64,000 nucleotides of DNA from Apoda limacodes. Its lineage: Eukaryota; Arthropoda; Insecta; Lepidoptera; Limacodidae. The stretch is from assembly GCA_946406115.1 (NCBI GenBank), contig OX291545.1, forward strand, positions 23,927,153 through 23,991,152, read 5' to 3'. Made by a program: the position numbers and the translations under genes. Below are positions 11,050-23,231 of this stretch, one piece after another. Position 1 is the stretch's first letter. Every line of letters starts with the position of its first letter. The notes below the pieces were generated by a model, which was not told where the DNA came from, did not search any database, and saw only the letters and a program-made list of their open reading frames with translations.

Positions 11050-11207
11050 CTCTGAGGACTGCAGTATGGGTTTCTTTACGAAAGATGTTATCAAAATTTT
11101 GAAGAGTCAGAAACGCGAGAGCGATGTCCCCGGTGCGGTGGTGCAAGCGTTTTGGATGCGGTGACCGCTTACTATCAGGCGGACCGCAAGCTTCTTTGCC
11201 ACGTTAG
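11050..11207 (+). mobile_element. LINE-A 3' tail only
   Basis: It covers the last ~110 bp of the LINE-A frame ('ggttttctctgaggactgcagtatgg') and the tail (GGCGGACCGCAAGCTTC). It ends without a clear poly-A, directly against the 5' end of the next LINE-A copy. Confidence 0.8.
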
Positions 11208-12956
11208 TAAAGTTTTTTAAGAGAGGTAGGGCACTGCAAGTACTTGCTCGAATAAGTCGCCCGAACAAATAAAGCGGGGCATAGCGAGTACTTGCTCGAA
11301 TTAGAGGCCCGAACTGGGGAAGTACCTCCACCTTACAGAAAACCCCGGCCATAATAACACTAACTTAGAGTTGTGATGTGTTCCTGGCGGTGAGTAAGGT
11401 TGCCAGAGCTCTTTGTAGTCCATCTCCATCTGGAGACTGCGCAGCCGACCATTCTTTTTCTAACGGAGACGCAGATATCCTGCACGGCCGATACATCATA
11501 CCTTCATTATCCCGGCTATAAACTTGAGCACAATTTTGTGAGTCGTGCTGGTGTAGGTATGTTCGTCCAGGGGATATCTGCTGTCGCCGCCTTTATAGCC
11601 TTAAAGACAGGGACCTGTTGATATTGTGGGTGCGCGTAGATTAAGGCGGCCACACAAGTATCTATGCGTGCCTATACAGGTCTCATAGCGGTGACACGGA
11701 CGTAACTCGACTCTTCACGCACCTGAGTTTGACGACTGACAAAGTTCTAGAGCAATATCCCACAGCAGAACTAGTTATTTTGGGAGACTTTAACGCCCAC
11801 CATCGTTAGTGGCTCAGTTCTCGAACAAATAACTATGCAGGGATATCTGCTCATGAATTTGCTCTGACCTATGGATTCTCTCAGCTGGTACTTTCTCCAA
11901 CGAGAATACCAGATATAGAGGACCATACAAGCTCCTTACTGAACCTTCTGCTGACTACACGTCCGGACGGATATTGCATCTCAGTGGATGCGCCTTTAGG
12001 CTCCTTGGACCACTGTCTCGTTCGGACTCAAGTGTCATGCACACAACCCGATCCATCTGGGCCAACTAATTGACGTCGTGTGTGGCACTATAAGTCGGCA
12101 GACTAGGATGGATTGCGAGAATTTTATGCATCGTACCCATGGAGGCAGATCTGCTTTAGCTCAGAAGATCCTGACGTCTGCGCAGCCACAGTCACTGAGA
12201 CAATCCTTTTATAGTATATATTCCTATATTCCTAACCCGCGAGTAGCTGCCGGCGTCAAAAAACAACCGTGTTTTACCAGGTCTTGCAGAGAAGCTAACA
12301 TTCTTAAGCAAACTGCATATGAGGCTTGGACCACGGCTCGTAATAATAAGGATCCGAATATTTCTGAGGTAAAACGCAAATTAAATGCTGCCTCGAGGTT
12401 CAGTAAGAAAGCAACTGCCAAAGCAAAATTCCAATACATCGGCAAAATAGATGGGCGACTTGCGAGCTATCTTTCTGGGAGTCGTGCTTTCTGGTCGCTT
12501 GCCAAAGCTGCCGAAGGGAACTTTTGCCGGTCGTCGCTACCACCACTGCGTAAGACCGATGGTGACTTGGCCCATAGTGCTAAAGAGAAAGCCGATCTAC
12601 TGGGCAACCTCTTTGCCTCAAACTCGAATATGAACGATGAAGGCGCTGTACCACCTACTGTACCGTGGTGCGGTAAGACCATGCCGGAAATCTCCATAAC
12701 GCAGGGGGAGATCCGGCGGGTGTTGCTTTCTCTAGACGTTCATAAGTCGAGTGGGCCAGACGATATACCAGCAGTGGTGCTTAAGCAGTGTGCTCCTGAG
12801 TTATGTCCTGTACTCACGCGCCTCTTCGCGCTTTCCTACCACACTAGGCAATTTCCGTCTTCATGGAAGACTGCGAATGTGCACCCGGTGCCCAAAGAGG
12901 GCGATAGATCAGATCCATCGAATTACAGGCCTATCGCTATTACCTCTCTCCTCTCC

Positions 12957-12987
<31 letters not shown>

Positions 12988-14545
12988 CTGAGCTGACTAT
13001 GCAGTTGGCTGTTGCAGCCATTACTGCTTCACCGGACTTTTGGGGCGAGACTCTGAAGGAGCCTCAGCCCATATAGCGCCCAACGCTCAAGGGCTTCCCG
13101 CGGGGGAAGCCTCGGCTTGGGTTGTCGCTCTCGGGGGCGTCCCTTCGACCGGCGTGAGTCTCGAACCCGAAGGTGAGTCACCGCCAGGAGGGGAGTTCCC
13201 CGTTACGCGGGTGCGGTTGCGATTGAGTGGGGGCGAGAAGCGCCCCGGCACTCTTTGATACCTAGTGTATCCTTGTGGGCGCCGACGAACCCGGGGACGT
13301 CGGCGTCGTGTTTGGAGGGAGGCCCTATTCGGGGAGGTCCAAGGTGATGGAGCGTGTCATCAACACACAGCTTCTAAGATACCTAGAAGAACACGACCTG
13401 GTCAGTGATCGTCAATATGGCTTTCGCCACGGTCGCTCGACTGGTGACCTTCTAGTGTATCTCACACACCGATAAGCACTAGCCATTGCGAGTCAGGGGC
13501 AGGCATTGGCATGTAGCCTGGACATAGCGAAGGCGTTCGATTGGGTCTGGCACCGGGGTCTTCTATCGAAGTTGCCATCTTACGGGGTGCCCAAGGGTTT
13601 GTGCAAATAGGTGGCTAGCTATTTGTCCGGCAGACGCATACGAACCGTAGTTGACTGTAGTGTGCTGTCTCCTACGCTGTTTCTACTGCATATTAATGAC
13701 ATGTTATCCATCAACAACATACATTGCTATGCAGATGACAGTACTGGAGACACTTATTACACGGTTCGTGCAAAAATCCCCGTTCCGTTGTGAAGAAAAA
13801 ACACGGAGAACTTGTGTCTCAAATCGAGACCACACTGTCCAGGTCTCCATGTCTCTGACTGGGGACGTGTAAACTTGGTCCGATTCAACCCTACAAAGAC
13901 ACAAGTCTTCGCGTTCACCGCTAAGAAAACCCCATTCACTGTAGTCCCATAATTCCAGAACACTCCCCTCTCCATCTCCAAGAGCATCGAGATCCTTGGT
14001 GTCGACATCTCCATCGATGTTCAGTTCCGAGATCATTTACAAGATAAGGTGAAGCTGGCGTCCAAAAAACTAGGTGTACTCAACAGAGCGAGGCAATACT
14101 TCACGTCGGGGCAGAGGTTGCTGCTTTACAAGCCGCAGGTTCGGCCCCATATGGAGTACTGCTGCCATCTCTGGGCGGGTGCACCCAGATACCAGCTTGG
14201 ACCTTTTCAGTTCAACGACGGGCTGTGAGAATTGTCGACGATCCCAAACTCACTTTCCGTATCGAACCCTTAAGTCAGAGGAGAGATTTTGCCTCCCTGT
14301 GTGTGTTCTACCGCTTATACAATGGGATGTGTTCTGAGGAATTGTTCGAAATGATGCCCACGGCTACTTTCTACCATGGCACCGCTCGCCATAGGCAGGG
14401 AATTCATTCTCATACTTTAGAACCGAAATGGTCGCGTACAGTGCGGTTTCACAGAAACTTTCTCCCGCGAACGCTAGGCCACGGTGACCGCTTACCATCA
14501 GGCGGACAGTTCGCTTATTTGCCACCTTAGTGGTATTAAAATAAA
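11208..14545 (+). pseudogene. LINE-A, long defective copy
   Basis: This copy follows the intact element at 32603-36250 from its 5' leader to its tail. Differences seen: loss of ~510 bp of leader and start codon (the join is near 11400, equivalent to 32803/33316); many stops and frameshifts in the endonuclease region; a 377-bp retroposon in the reverse transcriptase region at 12961; loss of ~43 bp including the GVPQG motif near 13655; a ~137-bp deletion before the tail near 14475. A 332-codon open section at 12078-13076 covers the linker and fingers region up to the insertion. The YADD box survives near 13730. It cannot encode an active enzyme. Confidence 0.9.
12961..13337 (-). mobile_element. 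GC-rich poly-A retroposon inserted in LINE-A
   Basis: It is a 377-bp insert not present in the intact LINE-A. It starts with 27 T's, so it is poly-A-tailed on the minus strand, and is bounded by TCCAAGG at 12954-12960 and 13338-13344, a 7-bp target duplication. The body is strongly GC-rich. On the minus strand GGGTTCGAGACTC resembles a Pol III B box, but no good A box is seen. It may be a SINE or the 3' end of another LINE. Confidence 0.8.
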
Positions 14546-15984
14546 AAAAAAAACATCCTCCCCGTGCCGCGGAAGCTCAGAGTTCTCGATGCCACGTCCT
14601 TCACGACTCCGACTATCACGTAGAAAAAAAAATTGTAATTTTAAAATAATGCAGAAAAAAACCGGAGTATTAAGTGTACGCAACAATTTGTTTACAAGAC
14701 GGACAAATGTTTACGCTCATAAGGTTCAAGCATGTTAATTGATAAACACATTTAGATAGAAGTGCACGGACAACGCTTGCAGGAGCTCTAGACGAGTGTG
14801 CGCAATGGCGACAGCGATCATAGAAACGTCACTACACGACTAAGTGAAGAATATACTTTTTAAGTAATCTTACCAAACAATCCGCAGCCTGTGTATTTCG
14901 TCGGGTAATAACATTACAATCGCTACCGCTGAAATACACACTTGGCTGTAGCGCCTGGGCAGATAAGAAGCATCGGTAAATGTGTCAACGTTGTCGAAGA
15001 GCATCAATTCCCCTGACCACGTAAGACTGGTGATAACAAAGTGGAGTGCTAAGTAGGTATTTGTACATTTGTTTAAGTAATTTACGTTCTATGAACTACA
15101 ACGAGATGGTATTTAATTTATGTCAGTAAGGTACTTACACTTACAAGTTAGTTGCTTATCAGCTTAGAATCGTTATGTAATGGAAAACACTTTCCGGTGC
15201 GTGCATTGTGAAAATTTAAATTGGTTAACCTACAAAATATGTACTTACCCTCGTTTTTGTTACAAGGCCGCATAATTTTAGCTTTGTGTTGGGGATAAAA
15301 AGTTTATAATGCCGGGATCCCAGATTTGTTTTTCGGTAAAAGTATTTATAAAGCTCAATTATAGTAATTTTATTCTGATTTTTACCTATTAGGAACAGAC
15401 TAGGAATCTTATCAAATCTTGAAATAGCTTTTGCCGCGGCTTCACCTGCCTGGGATTTCTTTCCTACGGCGGCGACTCCGTAGTAAGAAAGTTTGCTGTA
15501 TTTTGGTCAACCGCTCTGCGCTATTTCGAGTTACATGTGACATTTTTCTAAGTAGCTATGTACTTCCTCACCCCTCATAAAATTTCAATAAAATAACGTG
15601 CACTAATCCGACTCAAACTTAATTTTTTTTTCTTTCACAACTTCGACAAAATTATCACTTTAAAACCTGTAGTACATTTTCGTACATCTTCAACAACAAT
15701 CGACATAATTTCATCCGGAAATATTGAAAGATTATAGTTCCGAAAGATACGGCAAAGAAGACGCGGTGGAGTGCTAACATACCTATCAATAATTATATAT
15801 TTATCGAGCATTATAAACAACCTTAGTAAATAATACAGCGGCCCTATTAACTTCCGTTTATCTATTTACGTCTAGTCCTTTGTGGGTGGTCAAACAATTT
15901 GAAATTACAGTTTGGCTGGTTATATGTGTCCCAAAAATGGTCTGGCGGATTTGACATAATCACTTGCGTCAGAATACCAAAATA
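14546..15984. other. Unassigned sequence
   Basis: About 1.4 kb has no recognisable gene. Short open frames occur on both strands without motifs. No repeat partner was noticed within the window. Confidence 0.45.
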
Positions 15985-16085
15985 AAATATATAATGTCGA
16001 ATTTGGGGGCACGGAAGTGCCTCCGCAGGCAAGTTAAGCGCAAGGAAAACGGTGGGTACCTACTATCCTTTTCTGGAAGCACTTT
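15985..16085 (+). repeat. Dispersed repeat ('GGGGGCACGG'), copy 1
   Basis: It shares 'gggggcacgg(a/t)agtgcc', 'gcgcaagg' and 'ccttttctggaagcactt' with 16851-16935 in the same orientation. The hairpin-prone GGCACGGAAGTGCC starts each copy. Confidence 0.6.
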
Positions 16086-16850
16086 GGCGTATTTTTACCG
16101 CCTCTGTCTAGCAGCACTGGATTACTGTAGAAGGCTTTAATCCAGTTTAGTTAATAAGCCAATGGCCTTGTATTTAATTAAAAGTTTTATTGCTCATATA
16201 AATAGGCGCAGTAGATTGTAAATATAATTTTCTCAAACATGCTACGATATGCGACCATAGCTTGCACAAGCCAATCGTACTTGCAGTGCAGTATCAGAGA
16301 GCGACCCGCAATGTTTTATCCGTCCGCTCGAGGGCTTGAGCGGTCAAATATTGAAATTTGAAAATGGAACAAACTTTTTGAAGTCCGAACATTGATAACT
16401 AAAGTGATAACTTATCAAGTTTTATTTAAAATTCGGACTTTCACAACAAAAATAATGCGCCATTTATTTAATTTAAAAAAAGACATCGACATTGAATTGG
16501 CGGCAAAATTACCTAAACTATTTTTATTGTAATAATTATGTACAGTTGTCAATGTAATTAGTTTTTGTACACGTATGTTTGAGAAAAGCTCTATACAAGC
16601 CTCGGCTACAACTGAGCATACCCGGACTCTGTGATGCGTGCCTCAGTCCGCTTACTCACAATCGCGCGGTTATGCTGCGTTTACTATATTAATAAAAAAC
16701 TTTTTTGAAATCAAGCTTTTACGAAACTAAAATTCAGTGGTAATAAACCGAAAATAATAGTTTTATGAAAGAGTTGTGCTGACGAATGTTATTTATATAG
16801 ATTAATATAATAAAATAGTTTCATAATTCAATCCATAACTGTACCGAATC

Positions 16851-16935
16851 TGGGGGCACGGTAGTGCCCCACCAAGACGAGCCAAGCAAAGCGCAAGGGC
16901 ATTCTTACCTTTTCTGGAAGCACTTCGTTGTTTTT
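16851..16935 (+). repeat. Dispersed repeat ('GGGGGCACGG'), copy 2
   Basis: Partner of 15985-16085, ~870 bp downstream. The intervening DNA is not duplicated, so these look like separate insertions rather than a tandem array. Confidence 0.6.
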
Positions 16936-17084
16936 TTCAAACCCTTATAACTTGGGTTTGGAATATATCAGATAAACAAAATTCTCGGCATATGATTTCA
17001 ATAGTTCAACATAAAAAGTTTCAATTGCATCACTGTTATACTTGAGATTTTATTGATATCTAAAAAGTCCCGATTTCGTTATTG

Positions 17085-17570
17085 ACTCACTCACTCACTC
17101 ACTGATAATCATCAAAATTGTTACGGTACTTCCAGAAGTCCTAGAAAGCTGAAATTTGGAAGTTAGCTACTATTAGTACACAAACAACAAAAAAAAACTA
17201 AAACTTTGAACTTTTACCCTCCAAGCCCATAAACTAGGGGATAGAAGTTTGTATGAGACTTCCGCAAATCGTAATGCTAGAGGTCTGAAAGTTGATATAG
17301 GGAGTGATAGATATAAATGATAAAATACATCTTTCAGGATTTGAAGTAAATCATATCAAACCCTTTAAATTAGGAAATGGAGTTTTATATGGCTTTTCTA
17401 ATACGAAGTTAATGTCATGTTAAAGATGTAAAAATTATACATGTATACAGACTTTTTATTACAAAAAAAAAATACGTGTTTCAGGTTTTAAAAAAAAAAA
17501 TCATCTCTGAAACTCTTAAATTACGGGATAAAAGTGTATATGGGGCTGAAATGAATTTTCAGAATATTAC
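17085..17570 (-). repeat. Helitron-interior repeat, inverted
   Basis: The reverse complement matches 6750-7085 ('cccctagtttatgggcttgg', 'cagacctctagcat', 'taatttaaagggttt'). A (CACT)n run lies at ~17087-17102. The ends are not defined. Confidence 0.5.
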
Positions 17571-17954
17571 TACATTTTTACTATATTATAAGTATAATAT
17601 TACTATACTCATATACTTCTTTAAAAATTAAAATGTGGTGACAAGTATTAACAAAATAAAACTTCTATGGTGATGGGAAATCACAATGCTGTAGGTTCCG
17701 GTTGTTGTGAGATCAAAATCGTAATAAGCTGTATCAGAGGTCGTACTTAAAAATCGGATGACATAGTAAACCAATAGACTTATGCAAATATATTTTTTAT
17801 AATACAACCCTTTATAAACAACGAAAAAACACAATAAGTGTTTGATATTTAATTAAACAAAGATGTGCAAGAAATACACCAAAAAAAGAAAGAAAAAATT
17901 AACAAAATGAAAAATAATTGTCATAATCAACTTCCAAAAAGAAGTGAAATCCTT

Positions 17955-18115
17955 CCAAAAACATTTTCTTGTAAAATGTTGCCAAGACGAGACCATACGG
18001 CTCGCACTGACAAAAAGTTATCAGAGCTCATGTAGAGCCAAGTTTCTACCTCTATAAGCCCTGACTTTACAGGCCCTAACTCTGCGTACACCTTAGTCAA
18101 AATATGTGGCTTGGC
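17955..18115 (+). repeat. Helitron-interior repeat
   Basis: It matches 6570-6720 in the same orientation ('catgtagagccaag', 'aaaatgttgccaagac', 'acaccttagtcaaa'). It lies ~400 bp from the inverted piece at 17085-17570, so one original element may have been broken and partly inverted. Confidence 0.55.
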
Positions 18116-18119
18116 CGTT

Positions 18120-19078
18120 TTGCTACTGTCACATGGGTGTAAGGGGATAATTTTAGTATCCTAACATCATGTAATATAAGTAGATAGTTTTATACAGGAT
18201 TTCGATCGACCTATTAGCTAAAAGCTTGATTTAAAAAAATACATTGCCCCCAGCAACGTTGGTACCGAAAATTTCTCACTCAAACTTTAATAAAACAATT
18301 TGGCTGTATTGAAATTTTATTAAAAATAATAAAATTAGGAGGTCTATAAATAAAAATTAGGAAGTAAATAAATTTGACGTAAATGGAATTTCAAATTATT
18401 GATTCACAGAGTAGAATTCTGTAGAAGAAGGATGCCCAAATAAGAGGAAAAAATAAAATTCATTACTTTTTGTACTCGTTCATTGCAACTACTTACGTAA
18501 CAACTTATACAAGTATTATATAGGTAATTTGACTTACCTACTAGTATCCCCCTTAAATTTTGCAATAATTCTCAAAAAAATTACAGGTTCTAAAGATTAA
18601 CCTACACTTTACTCGCAAGTTAGCCACTAAAAGATATATACACCGACATATGGATAAAACGTTTATTATTAACTGATCCGAGGATATGAAGACGAGCGTT
18701 CACCTTATCTGAGCACAAGGGCCGCTTGTCCAAGAGACTACCAGACGGCTCTCATTACCAATAATCTCCTACATTATGCCGAATGCGTATGCATAAGACG
18801 CGGTAAGATACATTTTTAATGAGGCCACCAAAGATGTTTTTTTTTAATTTTCTGCAAATGTTACGCGAAATGGTCTGTGGCGATAACACAGGTCAGAGCA
18901 AGAGCAAAGCGTAGTAGTCTCTTCTATGACGCATCAAAAAATAAAAATAAAGTTGAAGTGACTATTTCTGTGTTTAGCTCATTTGGTACCTTAATTAGAC
19001 CTCACGTCAAAATTATTTTTGTCTGGTAGTCGGTCCGAAATGATTTAACAAAGTAAATATGGACGAATAATTAAAAAT
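18120..19078. other. Unassigned AT-rich sequence
   Basis: No gene, RNA or repeat partner was recognised here. Confidence 0.45.
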
Positions 19079-19275
19079 TTTTATACCATTAAAGTAGCAA
19101 ACAAGCTTGCGGTCCGCCTGATGGCAAGCGGGTACCGTAGCCTATGGACGCTTGTAACACCAGGGGTATCACTCGCTCGTTGCTGACCCTTCGAAAATCA
19201 AATAACTTCTTTCTTAAAGAACCTCATTCTGTAGTCCTTAGAGAAGTAGCCGTGGGCATAATTTCGAACAAGCTA
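19079..19275 (-). mobile_element. LINE-A 3' fragment, minus strand
   Basis: The tail (minus-strand GGCGGACCGCAAGCTTG then TGGTATAAAAA) lies at the left end, and the coding end runs rightward to ~19272, with a deletion near 19245. It meets a plus-strand LINE-A fragment head-to-head. Confidence 0.8.
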
Positions 19276-19277
19276 AT

Positions 19278-19622
19278 GGGATATGTTCTGAGGAATTGTT
19301 CGAAATGATGCCCACGGCTACTTTTTACCATCTCACCGCTCGCCATCTGCCGGAAATTCATTCTCACACTTTAGAACCGAAATGGTCGCGTACAGTGCGG
19401 TTTCAGAGAAACTTCCTCCGGCGTACTTCCCGGTTGTGGAATGAGCTCCCTGCCAAGGTGTTCTCTAAGGACTACAGTATGGGGTTCTTCAAGAAAGAAG
19501 TTATTTGATTTTTGAAGGGTCTGCACCGCGCGAATGATACCCCTGGTGTTGCAAGCGTCAATAGGCTACGGTGATCGTTAACCACCAGGCGGACCGTTAG
19601 CTTGTTTGCTACCTTCTTCTAT
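19278..19622 (+). mobile_element. LINE-A 3' fragment, plus strand
   Basis: It covers the last ~290 bp of the LINE-A frame plus the tail. A 70-codon section (19296-19508) is open and matches the C-terminus ('FKKEVI'). The first ~27 bp is an inverted copy of 19245-19272. The tail lacks a poly-A. Confidence 0.8.
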
Positions 19623-19639
19623 ATACCTAACAGTTAATA

Positions 19640-20170
19640 ATACACTTCACTTTCATGACACTAACTTCAAACTGTAATTCAGATCAGATTTTTGGAAATA
19701 AGTAATTATTTTTTCCTTTTAACTGCATCTTTTTCAATTTGGTTGTTTTTTTTTTTGTTTTTAATAAAATGCCAATCGTTTGGTGTATTTATTAACTTCA
19801 ATGTCATATTTAATGCTTATTTTTAATTTGAGCATAGAATATATCCACCAAAGACTACTTGACTTCTTAATGATGTAAACGCTAAATGCTCGAAATAAAC
19901 TTTAAGTTCTTTTGTCTAAAATAGAATTGATCGCTTTTGTAATTAAGCGACTTAAAAAAAAAGAGGTTCTCAGTTTGGGTTTGAGATTATGTCAAAAAAT
20001 ATAATCAAAATTACAGTTTGAAGTTGGTGTCATGAAAGTGAAGTGTGTTATAAACGGTAAGAGAGATAGCCACCAACTTCAAACTGTAATTTTGATCAGA
20101 TTTATTTACCTTTTTTGTGCATCTTTTTGAAGTCGGTTCTGTTTTTGTTAAAAAGTTTTTTCCATTAGTG
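19640..20170. repeat. rep-F pieces in alternating orientation
   Basis: Three segments share 'acttcaaactgtaatt' and 'gcatctttttgaagtcgg': plus at 19640-19790, minus at 19990-20045, plus at 20070-20170. Related pieces occur at 42360-43140 and 45600-45720. This is a compound or fold-back arrangement of one repeat family. Confidence 0.6.
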
Positions 20171-20384
20171 AAAATAGTCGTAGGCTTTCATGTACGATTC
20201 CTTTTACTTTTGTCGAAGTTGGTTGTTAACAAAATCAGATTTAATGAGTTTTGGTGTGAAATCACTATCTTCATTCAAAATCTTTGCTTAAAAATATGTG
20301 CTTTGTAATGTTTAATAAAGCATACAACAGCAGCTACGTGCTCCGTGTTTGCAGTATTTGCGCAAAATTGTGCCTTTTTAGAGT

Positions 20385-20525
20385 CCCGTAGACCACTAGG
20401 AACCCTAATAGTTTCGCCATGTCCGCCCAGGCGTCCATTCCTCATTCTGCCTGCGGCTTAGCTCAGAGACCATCTCAGAATGTAAGGCAGACACCGAAAC
20501 AACAAGGTCTTTACCTCTCTTACCT
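20385..20525 (+). repeat. rep-C fragment
   Basis: It contains 'gtcccgtagaccactaggaa', 'tagtttcgccatgtccg' and 'cggcttagctcagagac', shared with 26040-26160 and 53802-54110. Confidence 0.55.
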
Positions 20526-20789
20526 TTAAGTGTTTGAAAATCACGATTTGTGAATAATTTCAACGAAAAATATATTTTATTTACCTACCTATTTATTATT
20601 CTTGTAGTTGCACCTTAAGTATTTTTCTGTCTAATGGTTTGTGTGATTGTGTGTCTGAGGGTGTGTAAATATATCTCTACCCAGAAATCATGATAACTCT
20701 AACATTTTTTATATTTATTGCGTTTTCTTTTGTGTTTTAACACATTTGTCTTTATAAATAATGAAACATAAAAAACTAACGACAAAATC

Positions 20790-21160
20790 TATTCTGTATG
20801 TAAATATATTTTTATAATATTTATTTAATGTACATTTATCTAATATACATGTAAGTACATCTATATATTATATGTGTTTATGTATATGTATGTCTATGTA
20901 TGTGTTTATATAAATATCCAAAATTATCAGTATAAACATCATAGTATTAGTATTAGCATAGGTTTAATTTTAACTATTTGTTCTTTTGTTTTTTTTTTAT
21001 ACTTATCTGCTAGTTAGTTAAGCCTAGTTTTATTGCACCACCATTTAAAATTATATATTAAGCTTGTGGTTAGCTGGAAGAGAATGCCCTATGGCATTAA
21101 GCTCGCTACTGTACACTTTTAGTTTGTGCAAAAATAATAAATAAATAAATAAAAATCTTT
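20790..21160 (+). mobile_element. LINE-type 3' untranslated end
   Basis: An AT-rich stretch carries 'ttagctggaagagaatgcc', 'ggcattaagctcgc' and ends in an (AATA)n-type run at ~21134-21155. This is the arrangement I associate with 3' ends of certain insect LINEs and resembles the LINE-C end at 60300-60427. No coding part remains. Confidence 0.45.
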
Positions 21161-21615
21161 CTTCTTATGTTAACTTTCTTAAGATTACTATGGAAATTAG
21201 TAAATATTTTTAACTCAAAGATACTGGCATCTAATATTTCTTCTCGCCGAAAGAAATCAGCAAATTTCGCAATCTTCTGAGTTGATTTCTCATAATATTA
21301 TATATGCCATGTCTTGGACACTTTCCTTGAAAAGATTATTATTATTGAACGCACGCTTACACGCAGTATTCTGAATAATATGATACGGCTGTTTGTATAA
21401 ATTTTAATTAGGTAGTAATTAGATTGACAAACAATGTGCGACTGAGACTTTGATTAAATACTCCTTTCACATAATAGACAATGGAAGAGTTACGAGTGTG
21501 TAAAGAATCGCTCATTCTAATGACACTGGCGTTTTTTGTTATATTATTTTTCCTCATTTTTCTTTTGATTCCTTTTGATATTGGGAAATTTTTGCCTGCC
21601 AGGGGTTGATTTTTA

Positions 21616-21856
21616 GGGTTCCGTATCCAAAGGGTAAAAAATGCGACCCTATTACTAAGACTCTACTGTGCGGCCGTCTGTTTGTTACCAAGCTGTGAAC
21701 CGTGGAAGTTGAAATTTTCACAGAAGATGTATTGCTGCTGCCACTGCTAAAAAAAAAACTAAAAAAACAGAATAAAATAAATATTTAAGGGGGCTCCCAT
21801 ACAACAGATGTGAATTGTTTGCCGTTTTCATAGAAATATGTACGGAACCCTTTGCT
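21616..21856 (+). repeat. rep-A element, 3' end lost
   Basis: It begins GGGTTCCGTATCC and contains 'cctattactaagactc' and 'gggggctcccatacaac'. It ends just after TACGGAACCC, lacking the terminal palindrome. Confidence 0.75.
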
Positions 21857-22790
21857 GTAAAAACGGGATATCTGAAAAAATACATTTTTTAAGAGCTAGG
21901 TAGATACTCTCTTCTTAGGCTTCAAATGCTCTACGTTAAAATGTGAATTGTGTTATGTTATGTATGTCGCAACTGTATATTATACATTTCCTTTTAGAAA
22001 AGGAAATCGACACAATTGAAACAAAGTAAAAGTTATGGCAACTAACATTTTATTAGACTGTAAATGAAAACCAATAGTCAGACATTATGAGCAATTTGTA
22101 GTGTTATTTGCTGGTATCAGTCACGGATTTTGTAACTAAATACTCCATACCATATTTCACTGTTGGTATAAATTGTTTGAATGGTCGCAACTGCAATAGG
22201 CGAGACCACGAATACCCATTAACCTCGCCTTCCAATGGCTGAAATGGTCCTTATTAGTATTTATCGCCATAATGACAAGTAATGCCTGTTCTGCCTAGTA
22301 TTATTATGCCAATGGGCATTGATTACCTTGTAGCCAATTGTCGATTAGCCTTCAGAGTGGCAAATATTTACCAAAGTCCTAGAAAATGCTTGCAATCAGT
22401 CAATAAACTAACAATGATTAATAAAAAGCATAGGGGTTAACATTAGGTATTTTGATAGAGATTTCGTAAAGTTATCTTTTGTTCTGAAAACTTTGATTTA
22501 TAGTAGGTCTGTATATTGTATCGGGTATCTCGAAACTAGGGTTCATATAAGTATACCTGTTCTTCTTTCTTATAATGCCGATGTTTCTCACTTTTTTGTG
22601 ATTTTGCATCTTCTACTTCTTCCCCAAAAATGTGTATATAAATTCTTCTCCTCTTCCATTTCCTCATTTTTGAAATGTATTTATTAGCAGCGTCATAACG
22701 TTAATTTACTTTACGCCTGCTCGCACCGCATAAACTCTCTCTGTTAAAGAAAAAAAAAAAAGATACCAATATGTATTTGCTACTAGAGTA
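21857..22790. other. Unassigned sequence
   Basis: No gene or repeat partner was recognised in this stretch. Confidence 0.45.
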
Positions 22791-22902
22791 TACGTGATCC
22801 TCCAGATCCTCATCATTCAGTCGAGTAATGCTATAAGCGATTTTTCATTACCGAAAAGTGAGAACTTGACAGAAACTGTGCCGAAATGTCTCACTTTTTT
22901 CG

Positions 22903-23115
22903 GTCTTCATGCCACCAAGATCATGTGACCTGGCACCTTTTAACATTTTTTTTCTGAAGGGAAAAGTGTATGCAAATAATGCACAGACAAATTGTTAGCT
23001 GAAAACGAAATTTAACGAGTTATTTAATTTGACCGAAAATTTCATGCAAAAGGCAACAAGTCGGGCATATATTGTCGGGTGTTGTGTTTTGCACGTAACC
23101 TCCGAAAGAATAATT
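22903..23115 (+). pseudogene. Tc1/mariner-type transposase C-terminal relic
   Basis: One frame from 22903 reads 'MPPRSCDLAPFNIFFLKG', then 'KVYANN' and, further on, 'SRAYIVGCCVLH'. The PPRSCDLAP..(D) block is the usual surroundings of the third catalytic acid in DD(E/D) Tc1/mariner-superfamily transposases ('WPPRSPDL.P.D'), and here N stands where the final D is expected. One stop codon interrupts it after 'AQTNC'. The N-terminal domain and terminal repeats are not seen. It is an old dead copy; the exact clade cannot be given. Confidence 0.6.
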
Positions 23116-23231
23116 TACATTAAAAGAAAACACCGTCAAAGTTCAATTGCAATGTGTTTTATTAAAAAGCATTTAAGTTGGTTTTAGATGGTTAATGTGT
23201 ATTTAGACAGTCATTAAGTGCGATGCAAATA

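Noticed and set aside
11390..11410. The ~510-bp gap in LINE-A copy 1 as a spliced intron
   Set aside because: The missing segment is not bounded by GT..AG, so a deletion or template jump fits better than a retrocopy of a spliced RNA.
12961..13337. The insert in LINE-A copy 1 as part of the original element
   Set aside because: It is absent from the intact copy and bounded by a 7-bp duplication and a poly-A, so it is a later insertion.
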